A stretch of DNA of 64,000 nt from Gymnothorax reevesii (lineage: Eukaryota > Chordata > Actinopteri > Anguilliformes > Muraenidae): contig CM056583.1 of assembly GCA_029721435.1 (NCBI GenBank), positions 45,661,120-45,725,119 on the forward strand, read 5' to 3'. Of the stretch, positions 34,961 through 46,975 are shown one piece after another. A model generated the notes under the pieces. That model was not told where the DNA came from and did not search any database. It was given only the letters and a program-made list of their open reading frames with translations. A program made the position numbers and the translations under genes. How positions within the stretch are numbered: the first letter of the stretch is position 1; each line of letters starts with the position of its first letter.

Positions 34961-35780
34961 TATATGTATATGGCACTGTTGCATCCCTGCTCTATACGTT
35001 GGTGTCCTTTTCTGACCTGGTCAACACAAACCCACCTTATATTTGGGCAGAAATGTCTGAAGACCTTGATGACCTTGATCAAAAATTATACTTGTTTTGA
35101 GCTTTCAGCAAATGCCTTAGTAATGATGTTTCATTCAGCTTGAAATAAGAGGTAGCATGTAACTTGACTGTACATGGTCAAATTGGATCCAAACTGAGTA
35201 CCATTACATGCAACTATTGAATCATTGTCACCCGGCAAGCTACTTGTAACAGGAAGTAAGCTCCAGAAGACAAACATCATTCAATTTGTGTTTTGTGGTC
35301 TGCACCTGATATAGAGTAACACAATGAATGTTTGGTGTGTGCTTTCTAGTGCCATGTAGTGGACACAGAGAGTAATATAAAATTGCCATTGTGTTCGCCC
35401 CCACGCATTCCTCAGAAGAAATAATTTGTTAATAGTTCAAGCAGTGTCCAATGGTCGCGAAAGCATCCCGCCGGCACTCCCAACAGGCACAAAGATGCGA
35501 GAGCCCGATCATCGCCGCTTGCGGCTATAGTTTTGTTTGTGAATATACATCCAGTCCTGCCATCCAGGCCTGCAATGTATTTCAAAAAAAGTCATGATGT
35601 AAAAAATAGATCATGTGATTTGAAACGACTGATGTGAGCTTGTGACTGTAATCATGATTTGGTACAAAAGCAGCATCTAGGAAGGGCCATGTCCTTGAAC
35701 AGTAAAAATAGCCCGATCGCCAATTTGCCGACAAATGCGTGAGAAAATAATTGAAAGGTTTGAAAACAATGTTCATTCAT
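34961..35780. other. Gene-free stretch with a dispersed repeat
   Basis: No gene. About 35595-35755 is the inverted partner of the repeat at 22830-22985. Confidence 0.4.
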
Positions 35781-36300
35781 TATTCATTTCACAGAGTGAA
35801 ATATCCAAATCCCATCGTATGGTGCTTAACATGATTAAAAGATCAATGGAATCTGGGGTACCTCTGTATGAAGGGCAAGGGTGCATCCCTGAGCAGAAGG
35901 CACATGATCTCTGATCACTGACAATACTGCTTTGATAACCATCATTTGTCTGCAAGTGATATGACCTCATGGGCTCAGGATTACTTCGCCATACCTTTTT
36001 CAGTAACTCCGATACGTTGTGACATCCACAAATACCAGTTGAAACTTTTGTGTGCAAAAAGGAAGTCTTATATTTACAATGTCCAGGAACACCATCCACT
36101 TCTCTGGGCTCAAGGGCATCTGCCACCATCACACAGTGGAAACGTATTTTGGTCAGACAAATCAAATTTTCTGGTCTTTTTTTTTTTTTTTTGCATGCAC
36201 AATAAAGGCATGACCGTGTAAGATGATGTGGGCGCTGGATGAGCTTACCTGCAGTTCCAACTTTTCCTCGGTGGAGAACATGAGGCGCATTTTGAAATGC
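35781..36300 (+). pseudogene. Old Tc1-like transposase remnant
   Basis: The + strand gives SEISKSHRMVLNMIKRSMES from about 35793 (second helix-turn-helix), stops, then the frame 35946-36221 with IHKYQLKLLCAKRKS and NVFWSDKSNFLVF, the decayed equivalent of WSDESKF (Asp 1 kept, Glu changed to Lys). The frame then runs into a T-run. The second Asp and the Glu were not recovered. It is clearly older than the family A copies. Confidence 0.6.
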
Positions 36301-36378
36301 AAAATGTAGCAACGAAGGCCCTTCATCCTTGCAACATTAAAGGTCCCCTATAATTTCACCAAATGCACAGCCAATTAG

Positions 36379-37644
36379 TATGGAGCCCGGGAAGTGCAAT
36401 GACACAAAAAAAATATTAGACGTGGCCACGAGATATAAGTAGTTCCCTTGATTTAATTATCTCGTTCCCACAACTTTATTTCGTGGCCACAAAATACAAG
36501 TCGTTCCCACAACGTAGCTAATTTGTGTCCATGAAATACAAGTCGTTCCCACAATTAAGTTAACTTGTGACCACGACATATAACCCGTTCCCTCAATTTC
36601 GTTAATTTAAATTGAGGGAACGACTTGTAACTCGTGGCCACGAAATAGCTAAATCGCGGGAACGACTTGTATGTCGTGGCCACAAAATAACTAAGTTGTG
36701 GGAACGAGATAATTAAATTGAGGGAACGACTTATATCTTGTGGCCACGTCTTATATTTATCCCCCGCCACGAAGTGTGGGGGATATAGGTTTGACCTCCG
36801 TCCGTCCGTCGAAAATGGGGGCACATTTACACAAAAACTACAGCAGCTAGGATTACCAAATTTTGTGTGTAGCTTTGTGACATGATTACCCAGGTTAAGT
36901 TCGAAAACCAGATTCGTACCGCCAATTTCTACCGAGTTATTGCCCTCGTCTCGTTTATCTAACTTACTGCATGGTATGTTCAAAGGGGACAGGTTTTCCC
37001 AGAAACTATTGTAGATAGGATTACCAAATTTGGTGTGTAGCTTTGTGACATTATTACCCAGGTCAAGTTCAAAAACCGGTATCTTGCCGCCATTTTCTAC
37101 GGAGTTATTGCCCTTGTCTCGTTTCTTCAACTTAGTGCATGATCTTTTCAAAGGGGCCACATTTACACAGGAATTATTATCCGCTGCCACAAAGTGGACC
37201 AGGATATAGATTTACTCTCAGTTTGTCCGTCCATCCATCCGTCCGTCCGAAACTGGCGAAAAAAGGACCCATGTTCTCAAAAACTGTTTCAGGTGGCCAA
37301 ACCAATGTTGGTGTGTAGTTCTGGAATATGAATACCTTGATCAAGTTCGAAAGTTCAGAACCATACTGCCAAAGCCTGCCATGTAGTTTTTATCCCACGC
37401 CAACACGAAGTGGGAGGGGGATATAGGTTTGACCTCTGTCCGTCCATCCTTCCGTCCGTCCGTCCGAGATAAAAGGGGCAGCTTTACTCAGAAACTACCA
37501 CAGATACAGTAACCAAATTTGGTGTGTAGCTTCAGACCATAAAGGCCTTGATCGAGTTCGAAAATAAGAAGCGCATGATTGGCGGGGGATGTTGTAGACC
37601 ATGTCGACTTGTTTTTTATGTCATTGCACTTCCCGGGCTCCGTA
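36379..37644. mobile_element. Composite palindromic element with TACGGAGCCCGGG ends
   Basis: The outer inverted ends TATGGAGCCCGGGAAGTGCA (36379) and TGCACTTCCCGGGCTCCGTA (ending 37644) are flanked by AATTAG on both sides (36373-36378 and 37645-37650). Inside are a palindrome of alternating GTGGCCACGA and CGTTCCCACAA words (about 36417-36754) and three tandem, diverged copies of a unit starting CGCCACGAAGTGNGGGGGAT and containing repeated CCGT (about 36759, 37168, 37391). The ORFs are composition products. It is a non-autonomous DNA element of unknown superfamily. Confidence 0.75.
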
Positions 37645-37650
37645 AATTAG

Positions 37651-38111
37651 TCATCCCAAACCATTTCAAAATTTGTGCTTTGTGACATCATAAGAGGGCA
37701 GGATCACCAAGAATAATGAAGGAACGAATTAAATGGCTGGCTAAGTTTGATCAGTCCTTCTTGCCACTGGGTAGTAACTCACTATATGATGTCACAAAGA
37801 AACATTTTGAAATGGCTTGTAAAGACTAATTGCTGGTGCACCTGGGACAAGACAGAGAACCTTAAGGACATGTTTGCAGGAAGAGTGGGAAATTACCACT
37901 GAAACATGTCTTTTGCTGTCCTCAGTTGCTAAACATTTATTTAGTGTTGTGAATTAGAATGGCAATATTAAAAAGCGGTAAATATATTGCAAGAATCAAC
38001 ATTGGGCTGCACGCAACACAATATGCAGATTCCCGTGGATACCTGCATCACAACAGTGCAGACTTTGTCAAAAATAATTGTAAACATTAATGTTAATTGT
38101 AAAAATTGTTG
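37651..38111. other. Short gene-free stretch
   Basis: AT-rich spacer between two mobile elements; nothing recognised. Confidence 0.35.
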
Positions 38112-39711
38112 TACACCCTCAACTCTGAAATAGTTGGGACAAAGTGTAAATTGTGAATAAAATCAAAACGCAATGACTTTCAAATCACACCAGCCAGTAT
38201 TTTATTCACAATAGAACAGAGATAACATAGCAAATGAGAAATTTTACAATTTTATCCACAAAATGTGCTCATTTCAAATTTTCTGGCTGCTACAGGTCTC
38301 AAAAAAGTTGGGCCAAGGGCCTGTTTATCATGGTGTAGCATCCCCTCTTCTATTTGACACAGAGTGGAGGCGTCTGGGCATTGAGGAGACACATTTCTTG
38401 AGTTTACCCATTGGAATTTGATCCCACTCTTGTTAAATACAGGCTTCCAGCTGCTGGAGAGTTTTGGGTCTTCTTTGATGGACTTTTTGTTTAATTATGC
38501 ACCAAATGTTCTCAATCGGTGAAAGATCAGGACTGCAGGCAGGCCAGTTCAGCACACGGGCTCTTCTACTACAAAGCTATGCTGTTGTAAAAGCTGCAGT
38601 ATGTGGTTTTGCATTGTCCTGCTGAAATACACAATGCCTTCCCTGGAATAGATATCCTCTTGCGGGGAGCGCATATTGCTCTAAAACCTTTATATACCTT
38701 TCAGCATTCATGGCGCTTTTTAAAACATGCAAGTGTCCCACACTATATGCACTAATGTATCTCCATACCATCAGATGCTGGCTTTTGAACTGAACGCTGA
38801 TAACAGGAGGGGTGATCCTTCTCCTTTTTAGCCCGGCGGACACGACGCCCCTGATTTCCAACAAGAATGTCAAATTTGGACTCGTCTGAACACAGGACAT
38901 TTTTCCACTTTGCTACAGTCCATTTTCAATGAGCCTTGGCCCACAGAACTCGGCGGCACTTCTGGATCATGCTCAACAATGGCTTCCTTTTTGCATGATG
39001 CAGTTTTAGGTGGTATCTGTGGATGGCACGGCGGACTGTGTTTACAGACAGTGGTTTCTTGAAGTATTCCTGGGCCCATTTAGTAATCTCAATGACAGAA
39101 TCATGCCCGTGAGTGATGCAGTGGCGTCTGAGGGCCCGAAGATCGAGGGCATCCAGCAAAGGTCTTCGGCCTTGTCCCTTATGCACAGAGATTATTCCAG
39201 TTTCTCTGAATCTTTTGATGATGTTATACACTGTCGATGAGGAGACCTTCAAAGCTTTGCAATTTGATGTTGAGGAACATTGTTTTTAAAGTATTCCACA
39301 ATTTTTTTTTTAGCAAGTCTTCACAGGTTGGAAAGCCTCTGGCCATATTTACTTCTGAGAGACTCAGCCTCTCTAAGACATCCCTTTTATAGCCAATCAT
39401 GTCACACACCTGATGCCAGTTAACTTAATTACTTGCTAAATCTTCTTTCAGCCGATTCTCTTTTATATTAATTGCTTTTTCAGCCTTCCTTTTGCCTGTG
39501 TCCTAACTTTTTTGAGACCTGTTGCAGCCAGAAAATTTGAAATTGGCTCATTTTGTGGATAAAAAAGTAAAATGTTTCGGTTTCAACATTTGAAATGGAA
39601 TCTGTGTTCCATTGTAAATAACATATTGGCTGATGCGATCTGAAAGACATTGCGTTTTGATTTTATTCACAATTTACAGTTTGTCCCAACTATTTTGGAA
39701 TTGGGGTTGTA
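38112..39711 (-). mobile_element. Tc1-like element, family A copy 4, full length, inverted
   Basis: TA at both ends (38112-38113 and 39710-39711). The terminal repeats (CACCCTCAACTCTGAAATAG at left, the complement ending TTGGAATTGGGGTTG at right) are about 200 bp with TTGTGAATAAAA words. The size (1.6 kb) and layout equal the copy at 25190, in the opposite orientation. Confidence 0.92.
38333..39346 (-). pseudogene. Tc1 family A transposase, broken
   Basis: On the - strand the start ATGGCCAGAGGCTTTCC (39346) opens MARGFPTCEDLLKKK. After a frame change, 39252-38926 gives [35 protein letters not shown] and the AKAH block. The next frame, 38900-38577, gives the Asp 1 region as [12 protein letters not shown] in a shifted frame and [14 protein letters not shown] (Asp 2 intact). 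[11 protein letters not shown] (Glu) follows near 38520. At least two frameshifts are present. This copy keeps the Gln-Gln before Asp 2 that the copies at 16940 and 26260 have lost. Confidence 0.88.
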
Positions 39712-42468
39712 CATGTGCTGATGTTTTAGTACCGACCCCTGGTACCTGCTCTACATATGTCATGTACAGATTTTTATACAGATGCTTATATTTGTAAATT
39801 GCTGTATAGATAAGATTTATGCGTTATAATATTCGCATACCTTTGATTCTCCGTTTCTATCTTGAATGGGAACAAATGCAGTGAACCTAATTTGTTCGCA
39901 AGGACCAGTTAAGTATTTGTGATTATGATTAAACAGCTAACAATTGGGTAAATGGAAATATTAGCTTTGTCAGTCCTTGCCTTTCTCAAAGCTCAGTGCC
40001 CATATGCAGTTTCAGATTGACTTTCCAACTGATTGCGGAGAAAAATGGATTCAAACAGAATAACAGTTAGTTTTCTCCTTGTTTTTTGAGGTAAAACAGT
40101 ACATAATTAGTTTTTATTCAACACCTCACTCCAACTTTTTCTGATTTGGGATTGTACACTAAAGTTTTGCTGAAATTCTGATCTCTCTCCCCCTCTCTTG
40201 TCCTGACACACTTCTGCTTAGTAAAATATTGCACCATGTTAGGGACAAATGTCCATCAGCCTGGGTTTGCCTCTGGTTTTGTTTAGACTTTACTGCCTGG
40301 TTGAAAAGGATATGTCGATAACTTCACGGGAAGTTGAATTCTTATCTTTTTACTTTTGGATAAGCGAAGCTTAGGAAGGAGTGTTGTGTTGAGACTCAAG
40401 CATAGCTCACGAATCAAATAATCAATCAATTTGCCGTTAACACAACCATGTAAGATTCGCAAACAGCTTACCCAGGAGTTAACGATAGCGTCACTTTGAT
40501 TAATGTACTGAATATTCTGGAAATTTGCTCTCAAAATCATTAAACTATTTAATATAACTGACAAGGAATGAATGCTCAGTTTCTTCAAAAATGTAAATGA
40601 TGCCTTAATTAGCGTTACCATTCCCTTTCCATTACTGTTCTTTAAGAGGCACACTGTGGAGGTGCGAGTGGGCGCCCCAGACTATGAAGCCAAATCCATT
40701 GTTCAATTCTCTGTATAGATCAGTGCCTCTAAAGTCACTAAATCATTAAAATTTTGCGTTCACATGAATTAAATGTTTGGAAAAGCTTCAACCCCTTTGC
40801 ACAGATATAGACACCAGCAATCATAAATTCTGAAATTTAAATCCTAAATAAATCTGTGATTGAATTTCCAGATCTCTTGCTTAAATGAAATTATTTTCCA
40901 GAGCCTCTGCGGCACAAGTACTGAGTTATAAAGCCTAAATAGTCTCATGCATAGCAGGTAAAAATTGGCATTATTTGTATTCTGCTCTAAGGGTTAAGGA
41001 AATGTCACCAGTTTATGTTCCATTTGAGTTTTTTGATATTTATGATTGCTCAAATTAATATCAACATCAGTGTACTTTCATTTAAATCTCAGAAAAAGTC
41101 TAACTTCCAAGCATCTTCATGAAAGAATCTGTCGTCATTAGAAACTTTTCACTGGGGTGAAATATTACATTTAGTAGTAAATTGTTTTTCCTCATTCAGT
41201 ACACAAAGAAATTATATACAGGTTTATGTTTTTGCTTTATTCTGTGGTGATGGATGACATTCTTCCAGTGCTTACGCACAGGGCCCCAGACTCTGAAAGT
41301 TGCAATGGTTAAAATAAATAATTTTTTGACTTAACCAGGACAAAAGGTCTCATTTTGTATCAAGATAATTTGGTAAAAAAAAAAAGCAGACCAAACATTG
41401 TTCAGCAAAAAATCAAAGGAGACTTTGCACGCTCCTGAAAATGATTTTCCTAGAATGATCAACCACACTGAGCAAAGTCAACATTCACCTTTTACTCTTC
41501 TGACAGCAATAAGTAATAGAGCATGACTCCTGCAGCACACGTCTTCCCAAAGTTATGGGGAGTATAAATGCATCCCGTCATGGAGAGCCAAAGGGAACAC
41601 TCACAAACCAGGGCAATGGGTGAACACCACAGCGCACTAGTTTCTCTGAGCTGGCATAAGGTCTCACACTCAACCATGGAGTATGAGGCTCTGCATGTGT
41701 CGCCATCGCCAGACCTTGCTCCAGCTGGAAATGTGTTTGAGCACTTAATGGCATATCATCCTGCTGTCTTCAAATACCTTCTCCTCCGCAGCTTTCCTGA
41801 GAAAAGCAACAGCACAACTGTGTTCAGTTAATCATATGTTCAGACTCAATACAAGACTAAATATTAATATGCCTGAGCTTTTGGCAACCTCGGCCTACAC
41901 ATGGGTCAAGTCTGAGTTGAAGTATGAATGCCTTTTTGTGTTCTTATTCATGTGTTATTCAATAAAGAAGGCATCGATTTCAGTCTAAAAGCAAGAAAAA
42001 ATGTGAATCATGGTCATCAAGTTCTGAGTAAATATGGAAATGACACCAAACACAATGATGTGCAACCAAGGTGATTCATCACATTTTATAGATTGTGGTT
42101 TCCCAAGTCACTCCTCTCTCTTGTGATTAAATTTGAAATATTTAACTGCAGTAATAACAGGCCATTCGTCTTCTCACTAGTTGAGCCTGCATTGACACAA
42201 CCCTTCCCTCCTGGGACACTTGCTAATTATGGTTTTCCATGCACAGCTGCCAGCAGTAGTTGGGGTTAGCATAGTTTCTGAGTGGTTTTTGATGCAATTT
42301 GTTCAAATCTCGCCCCTCCTTACGAATTGATATTTCACAGACTCCAATGACGGGTATATTTGGCAGCTTATTTTTATTTATTTATTTTTTACTTCTAAAG
42401 AAGTGATTGAGAGATTGCATAACTGCAAGGTTTAAGACAGTTGGAACGTCATAACTACTGAAACATAC
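39712..42468. other. Gene-free AT-rich stretch
   Basis: No supported gene. A 123-codon minus-strand frame (40283-40654) and an 87-codon plus-strand frame (41568-41831) have no recognisable domains. It may contain introns of the unidentified minus-strand gene whose exons lie at 42469-43007. Confidence 0.4.
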
Positions 42469-43007
42469 CCATGTCTCCTTCCAGTTCTGCAGCCATTTTT
42501 CATGGTCTGTCAGTGCACTTCTCCACTGATTGAGGTCTCTGAGCAGAAAACTGTCTTCATCTGTTGACAAAAAGGAATGACTCCATAGCTAGCTTACCAA
42601 AATGCCAATGTTCATTCATTAGCCATGTCAGCTGCCATGGTGCAATTGATAGTTTCTCAATGGGCCCATGCTGTGGTCAACTTAAAACAATGAGATTTTT
42701 CTCAAAGTTGGCATGCAGCCATTATTTCTTGTCAATTTGGAATCCTGGTTTGTCAGAGAAATACCGCACCCACTCTGGCGCTAAACAGTCCTACCTTTGC
42801 GACTGGAGCTGATGAGAATTTTGGAGGATTCATGGCCAGCACACGATGTGGCCACGCACTGGTACTGTGCCTCTTTTTTTAGCTCCCCCCTCCTCAACCA
42901 GCTGCTCACAAAAACTTCTCCAGTGGTCATGGTATGTCGGTACTCTGTGACTGGGGTCTCAAGTCTCCGTCCATTCATCTCCCAACGAATGCGGATATCA
43001 CTAGGAC
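42469..43007 (-). CDS. Two exons of an unidentified Ig-domain gene
   Basis: Exon 1, 43007-42795 (213 bp), has acceptor TACCCCAG and donor GTAGGA. It starts and ends in phase 1, as is usual for Ig-domain exons. It encodes an Ig-like fold: IRIRWEMNGRRLE (the core Trp) to EAQYQCVATSCAGHES (Y-x-C of strand F). Exon 2, 42560-42469 (92 bp), has acceptor GTCAACAG and donor GTATGT and starts in the matching phase. Spliced, the join reads SSSRK-DEDSFLLRDLNQWR and leads to a Trp-rich, probably helical stretch ending NWKETW. The matching phases and splice sites are what I see; I could not place the protein in a family. Further exons were not found with confidence, so it may be partial, or a relic isolated among transposons. 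Confidence 0.5.
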
Positions 43008-43439
43008 CTGGGGTATAAAAGGCACTTCACATTCCCCCATGCCAAAGTTGAGGCCTATTACAATGATTATTTACCAAGTTGAGCTGGAAGATTCATCTAA
43101 TAAATTCAATTGAACTCATTTTGTCAAAATGAGCGGTTCACCCCTGAATCAAAAATACATATTTTACCTCTTACCTGCCGTGCTATTTGTCCATGTATAT
43201 TGTTTATATACTCGCTAGTTGCCGAGTTTTGCTGACCATAGAAATATGGACCAGAGAAATGACTGCCTTCTCTTGTATAGAAGCACATGGCTAACAGTAT
43301 AAAAGTGAAAGTACATTCTCAGAAATGTTTTTTTCTTTTCATTAAGCAAATGCATTAGTTGTCTGGGAACTGCATTTTTATTTTCATTACAAATTTTCTT
43401 TTTCATGTGAAAATGCCATAGATCGCTTGAGATTTTGAT
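43008..43439. other. Gene-free stretch, possible further exon
   Basis: A minus-strand segment ending at a good donor (GTAAGA, near 43170) is open for about 19 codons, but its phase does not fit the Ig exon. No gene is claimed. Confidence 0.3.
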
Positions 43440-46200
43440 TACATGATAGGGGAGAGTGAGGTAAGATGAGCCAGTTGGTAAATTGACCCACGCCCTGTCT
43501 CTGAGCAACTGTGAGCATTTGATGTAATGTAACCATACATTCAGGAAGCATCCATCATGTACATTTGACTGTGGTGGAGAAAAACGCTTGTGAGAACTGA
43601 AAGGTATTTTTCTACGCAAAAACAGATCTTTGCTCATTGAAGTAACTTTTCTGCATGTCAGGTATTATGGCTGTTACTTCAAAGCAAATTTATCCAGGTC
43701 TAAAAATGGGTATCATATATGTTGGAGATTTGCCATAGTATAAAACCATGTCAATCATTTCACTAAAGATTTAGCTGAATTGGTATTCTAGGTGGCTTTT
43801 CCAAAAATTGTGGCCATGAGCAAAGTTAGCCAAATGCGATGAGATAAATTGAGCTAGTGGTTCATCTGACCCTACCATTAGGTTCTGAAATTTAATTAAG
43901 ACTGTGGAAAGTGAAAATGTGTTTTTTTTGTATAACTACCTTGGTTTATTGTATTTTCAACATTGTAGACAAGCTGCCATGCCAAGAACCTATAACCCTA
44001 ATTCTGTACAAAGTTCTGTAAAAATGGAAGATGGCAGTAAAAATGCAAAGGACTGATTTGATGCTGAAAATATAAAATTTGATGACTCCAAAGCAATCCA
44101 AAAAAAAAAAAGAAAATGTGCGCAGTCAATGGTTTCGACCAGCATCACCATTAAGCATTTCAGCACTGAGGACTGCAGTCAATCTAGCAAGAAGCATGTA
44201 CCGGAGTCCTCCATTGTGCAGATCTTCAGTTGTGCTATTGTACAGGGCCTTGTTTACTTGTTTTGCTTCATGAGTGCCATTCATTCTATTGGGAACAGAT
44301 CAGGCAGGTCAGTCTAGCACCTCAATTCTGTACTTATGCTGCCATGCACTTGAATTCTGCTCAGGTTTGGCATCATCTCACTGGAAAATGAAGGAATTTT
44401 TCTGGAAGAGATGACATCCGGATGGAAGCATAATTGCTCCAAAAGTTATACATATCAATCTGCGTTAATAGTGCCCTACGCCATGTGCACTGACTCACCC
44501 TCATACAATGACAGATGCTGCCGAGACCTGACGCCCATAACAGCATGGTTTTCCCTTGTCGTCATTAGTCTGAGTGCTTTTCTCCAAAAACCAAACAGGC
44601 TTCCACCGCACAACAGTTCTTTTCTGGAAAACACTGAGCCGCAAGAGGTCAGCAGTGCTTTTGGAAAGTGCTACTGCATGGCTTTGGCTTTGCATATTGA
44701 AGCTTTCACTTGCACCTGTGGATGCAGCAGGGAATGGTGTTGACTGATGAAGGTGTGCCAAAATAGTGCCAAGCCCAATTTTCGATATCTGTTACTGTCA
44801 CATGACGGCTCTTAAGACGGTGCCATCTCAGGGATCAGAGACCAAGCGCATTCAGTAGAAGTTGTTGACCTTGCCCTTTGCACACCAATGCTCCGCCAGA
44901 CTCCCATCTTTTAATTATACTATGCACCCTAGAGGGTGAAATGCGCAAAATCCCACTGAATTATCTTTATAGAGCGTTCTTCTCAAAGTGATGGATTTTA
45001 TGTTTTGGAGGATCCTTTTATAAGAGAAGATAACTACCTTACCTGCTTGACATCGCCTATTTCACATCACCTTATGACTGTAACTTTATCATTATTACTC
45101 TACCGCATCATTATTACTCCTAGTTAGCCCCTGCACCAACCAACAAATTTTTGGAGTTTGTTGCAGGTACAAGTTTTGAAATGAGTACATTTTCAATAAA
45201 TAATTGAACAAAAAAAATTAAAGCATCAAATATGTTGTAGCATTTTCAATACGTAGCAGTGTGCAATAGACTTTTCAAGTTATTCCTTTTTGATTTTTAT
45301 TTTCCATAATGTGCCGACTTCTTCAGAATTGGAGTTGTTCAAGAGAAAAACTAACAAGGACTCAAAACCCATTGAAGATATTGTCATGGTTTTGGAGGCT
45401 GGCGGTGGTTTTGGGAGCTTCCTTTGTTGCTCTCGTCTGGGACAATATCGTTTTGCCCACAATCGGATTCTTGGGCCAGCTGGCATTAATTGGGGCAGCG
45501 TCTGGACTCTATTTAAGCCCAAGTTCCACCTCGCTGCCCTTGCTAGAGTGTCAGTGTTTTGTTTGCACTTTAGCCGGTAAGGTGTCTAGTTAGAGTTGTT
45601 GAGGAATTAGCTGAAAAAGAGGAAAGTGCAAGTTAGCAAGGGAATCTTTCTCTCTGCTTTTCCTCTTTCTGGGCACCGTCTGGTGCCAATTCTTTTTATT
45701 TCAGTTTCCGAGGTTTTTCCCTTTCATTTCGTTCTGTCGAGCTCACGTTGCTTCCTTACTGTTTTGGACTGGATCTAGGTCCTTTGGAAGCGTGAGTCTC
45801 CCTCTCTGATTTCGGTCTGTTTGTCTCTTATTTTGCTGTACTTCCTTCCGTTCCGGCCACAGCATTTGGCATCTCAAAAAAACCAACCATCACAGATATG
45901 GAGAGAGCAGCCATTGATATCACAGGTCGACCCTGCAATTTCAGATTTAAAATATCAGATCAGGTCAGTTTACCTCCAGATGGCCCAACTTACCCCTAAC
46001 CTGGAGCAAATTGAGCCACAGGTACTTTTTTTGATAAGTCATTTTAAGGTCCTCTTTCTTAAATGCATTTTCATAATTTCAACTGATAGGACACATCCTG
46101 AAATAAGGGTAGGTATTTTTGCGCTCCTGTCTCATTTTTCCTCGCCAACAAGACATCAGTAAAAACTGGCTCATCTTCCCCCAGCCTCCACTACTATGTT
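43440..46200. mobile_element. Possible DNA transposon with AAGATGAGCCAGTT ends
   Basis: AGGTAAGATGAGCCAGTT near 43460 and AACTGGCTCATCTTCCCCC near 46170 are inverted repeats, each followed inward by further similar GAGC/GCTC-rich blocks. Inside lie a decayed Tc1 copy and a GC-richer stretch at 45380-45600 with no clear domain. The target duplication was not identified, so the boundaries are tentative. Confidence 0.45.
44100..45060 (-). pseudogene. Ancient Tc1-like transposase remnant, related to family A
   Basis: Reading the - strand through stops from about 44960: SPSRVHSIIKRWESGGALV, then KGQGQQLLLNALGL (the KGQGRRPLLDALDL block of family A), then KGKPCCYGRQVSAASVIV, SAHGVGHY, CHLFQKNSFIFQ-stop-DDAKPEQNS (Asp 2 region) and RIEVLD. 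Block order and spacing match family A, but nearly every block carries stops or substitutions. The DNA is much older than the copies at 25190 and 38112. Confidence 0.65.
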
Positions 46201-46815
46201 TTTACTTACAAATTTTAAAAGAAAATTGATTTCCCCGTTTGCGTTTTAGTGGTCACCTTTGGAAACCATGAGACCTGCTACTGAGTGAACTTTTTCTCAC
46301 AGCAGGCTGCTTTTACCTTGCGACCAGGAGGTGTATAAAGAGCAGCACGGAACAGTAGGACAGTCACTTACGATTACTTAGTTGACTGGCTTGGTCAGTG
46401 CAATATTGGCAAAATTGATAAATTTGCTCAGTAGTTTATTGGGCTACAATTAGCCAGCTACGTCAGTTGTATTGAAATCAGTAGAGATTAGCTATTTTGT
46501 GAATTAACTAGCTAGTGTTGGGTCAGTGAATGGTGAATACTTAGCTAGATCAGTGACATTCTGTTGAGCTTGATTATGTTAGCTGGCTCTCTAATTAGTT
46601 GGCGTTCAGGTTTTAATACCAATGTTGGCCAAATGTTAAAATGGTGCTAGCTAGCTAACTTGTTGACAACCAAGGTTTGGTTAACGATGTAGAACATACA
46701 ATAGCTGACTCGTTTAAGCGATCTCACAAGGCTCCCTTGCTTTTTAACTTCCCTGTTCTCAGGATCTCTCACGCAGTAGCAACTCGCTTTTTATTAATTT
46801 ATTTATTTTTTTAGG
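46201..46815. other. Gene-free stretch
   Basis: AT-rich, with repeated TTAGCTAG/CTAGCTAG words between 46380 and 46700. No gene was recognised. Confidence 0.35.
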
Positions 46816-46975
46816 TAGAGTCCCTCTATACTGAGAGTAGCAACATATGGGGTAACAAAAAAGTTGGTCACATGACACGTGGATCCATTTTGCATCCATC
46901 AGGTTGTTCAGTTTGTACTACTTCCCTGGGAATTCTACTACATCCCTGCATTTTGTATTTTGAAAACTGAAAAAA

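Noticed and set aside
36555..37190. A 211-codon minus-strand ORF
   Set aside because: It translates the tandem repeat units and palindrome of the composite element; the peptide is itself repetitive and matches no domain.
41492..41831. Peptide containing SPSPDLAP resembling a mariner transposase motif
   Set aside because: Only a few residues match and neither catalytic aspartate block is present on that strand.
43130..43240. Possible extra exon on the - strand ending at GTAAGA
   Set aside because: The open segment ends in phase 0 while the Ig exon starts in phase 1, and the alternative frame has a stop.
45290..45593. ORFs of 80-96 codons and a possible LTR or promoter-like GC-rich stretch
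   Set aside because: No matching second LTR, primer-binding site or polypurine tract was found, and the peptides have no domain.
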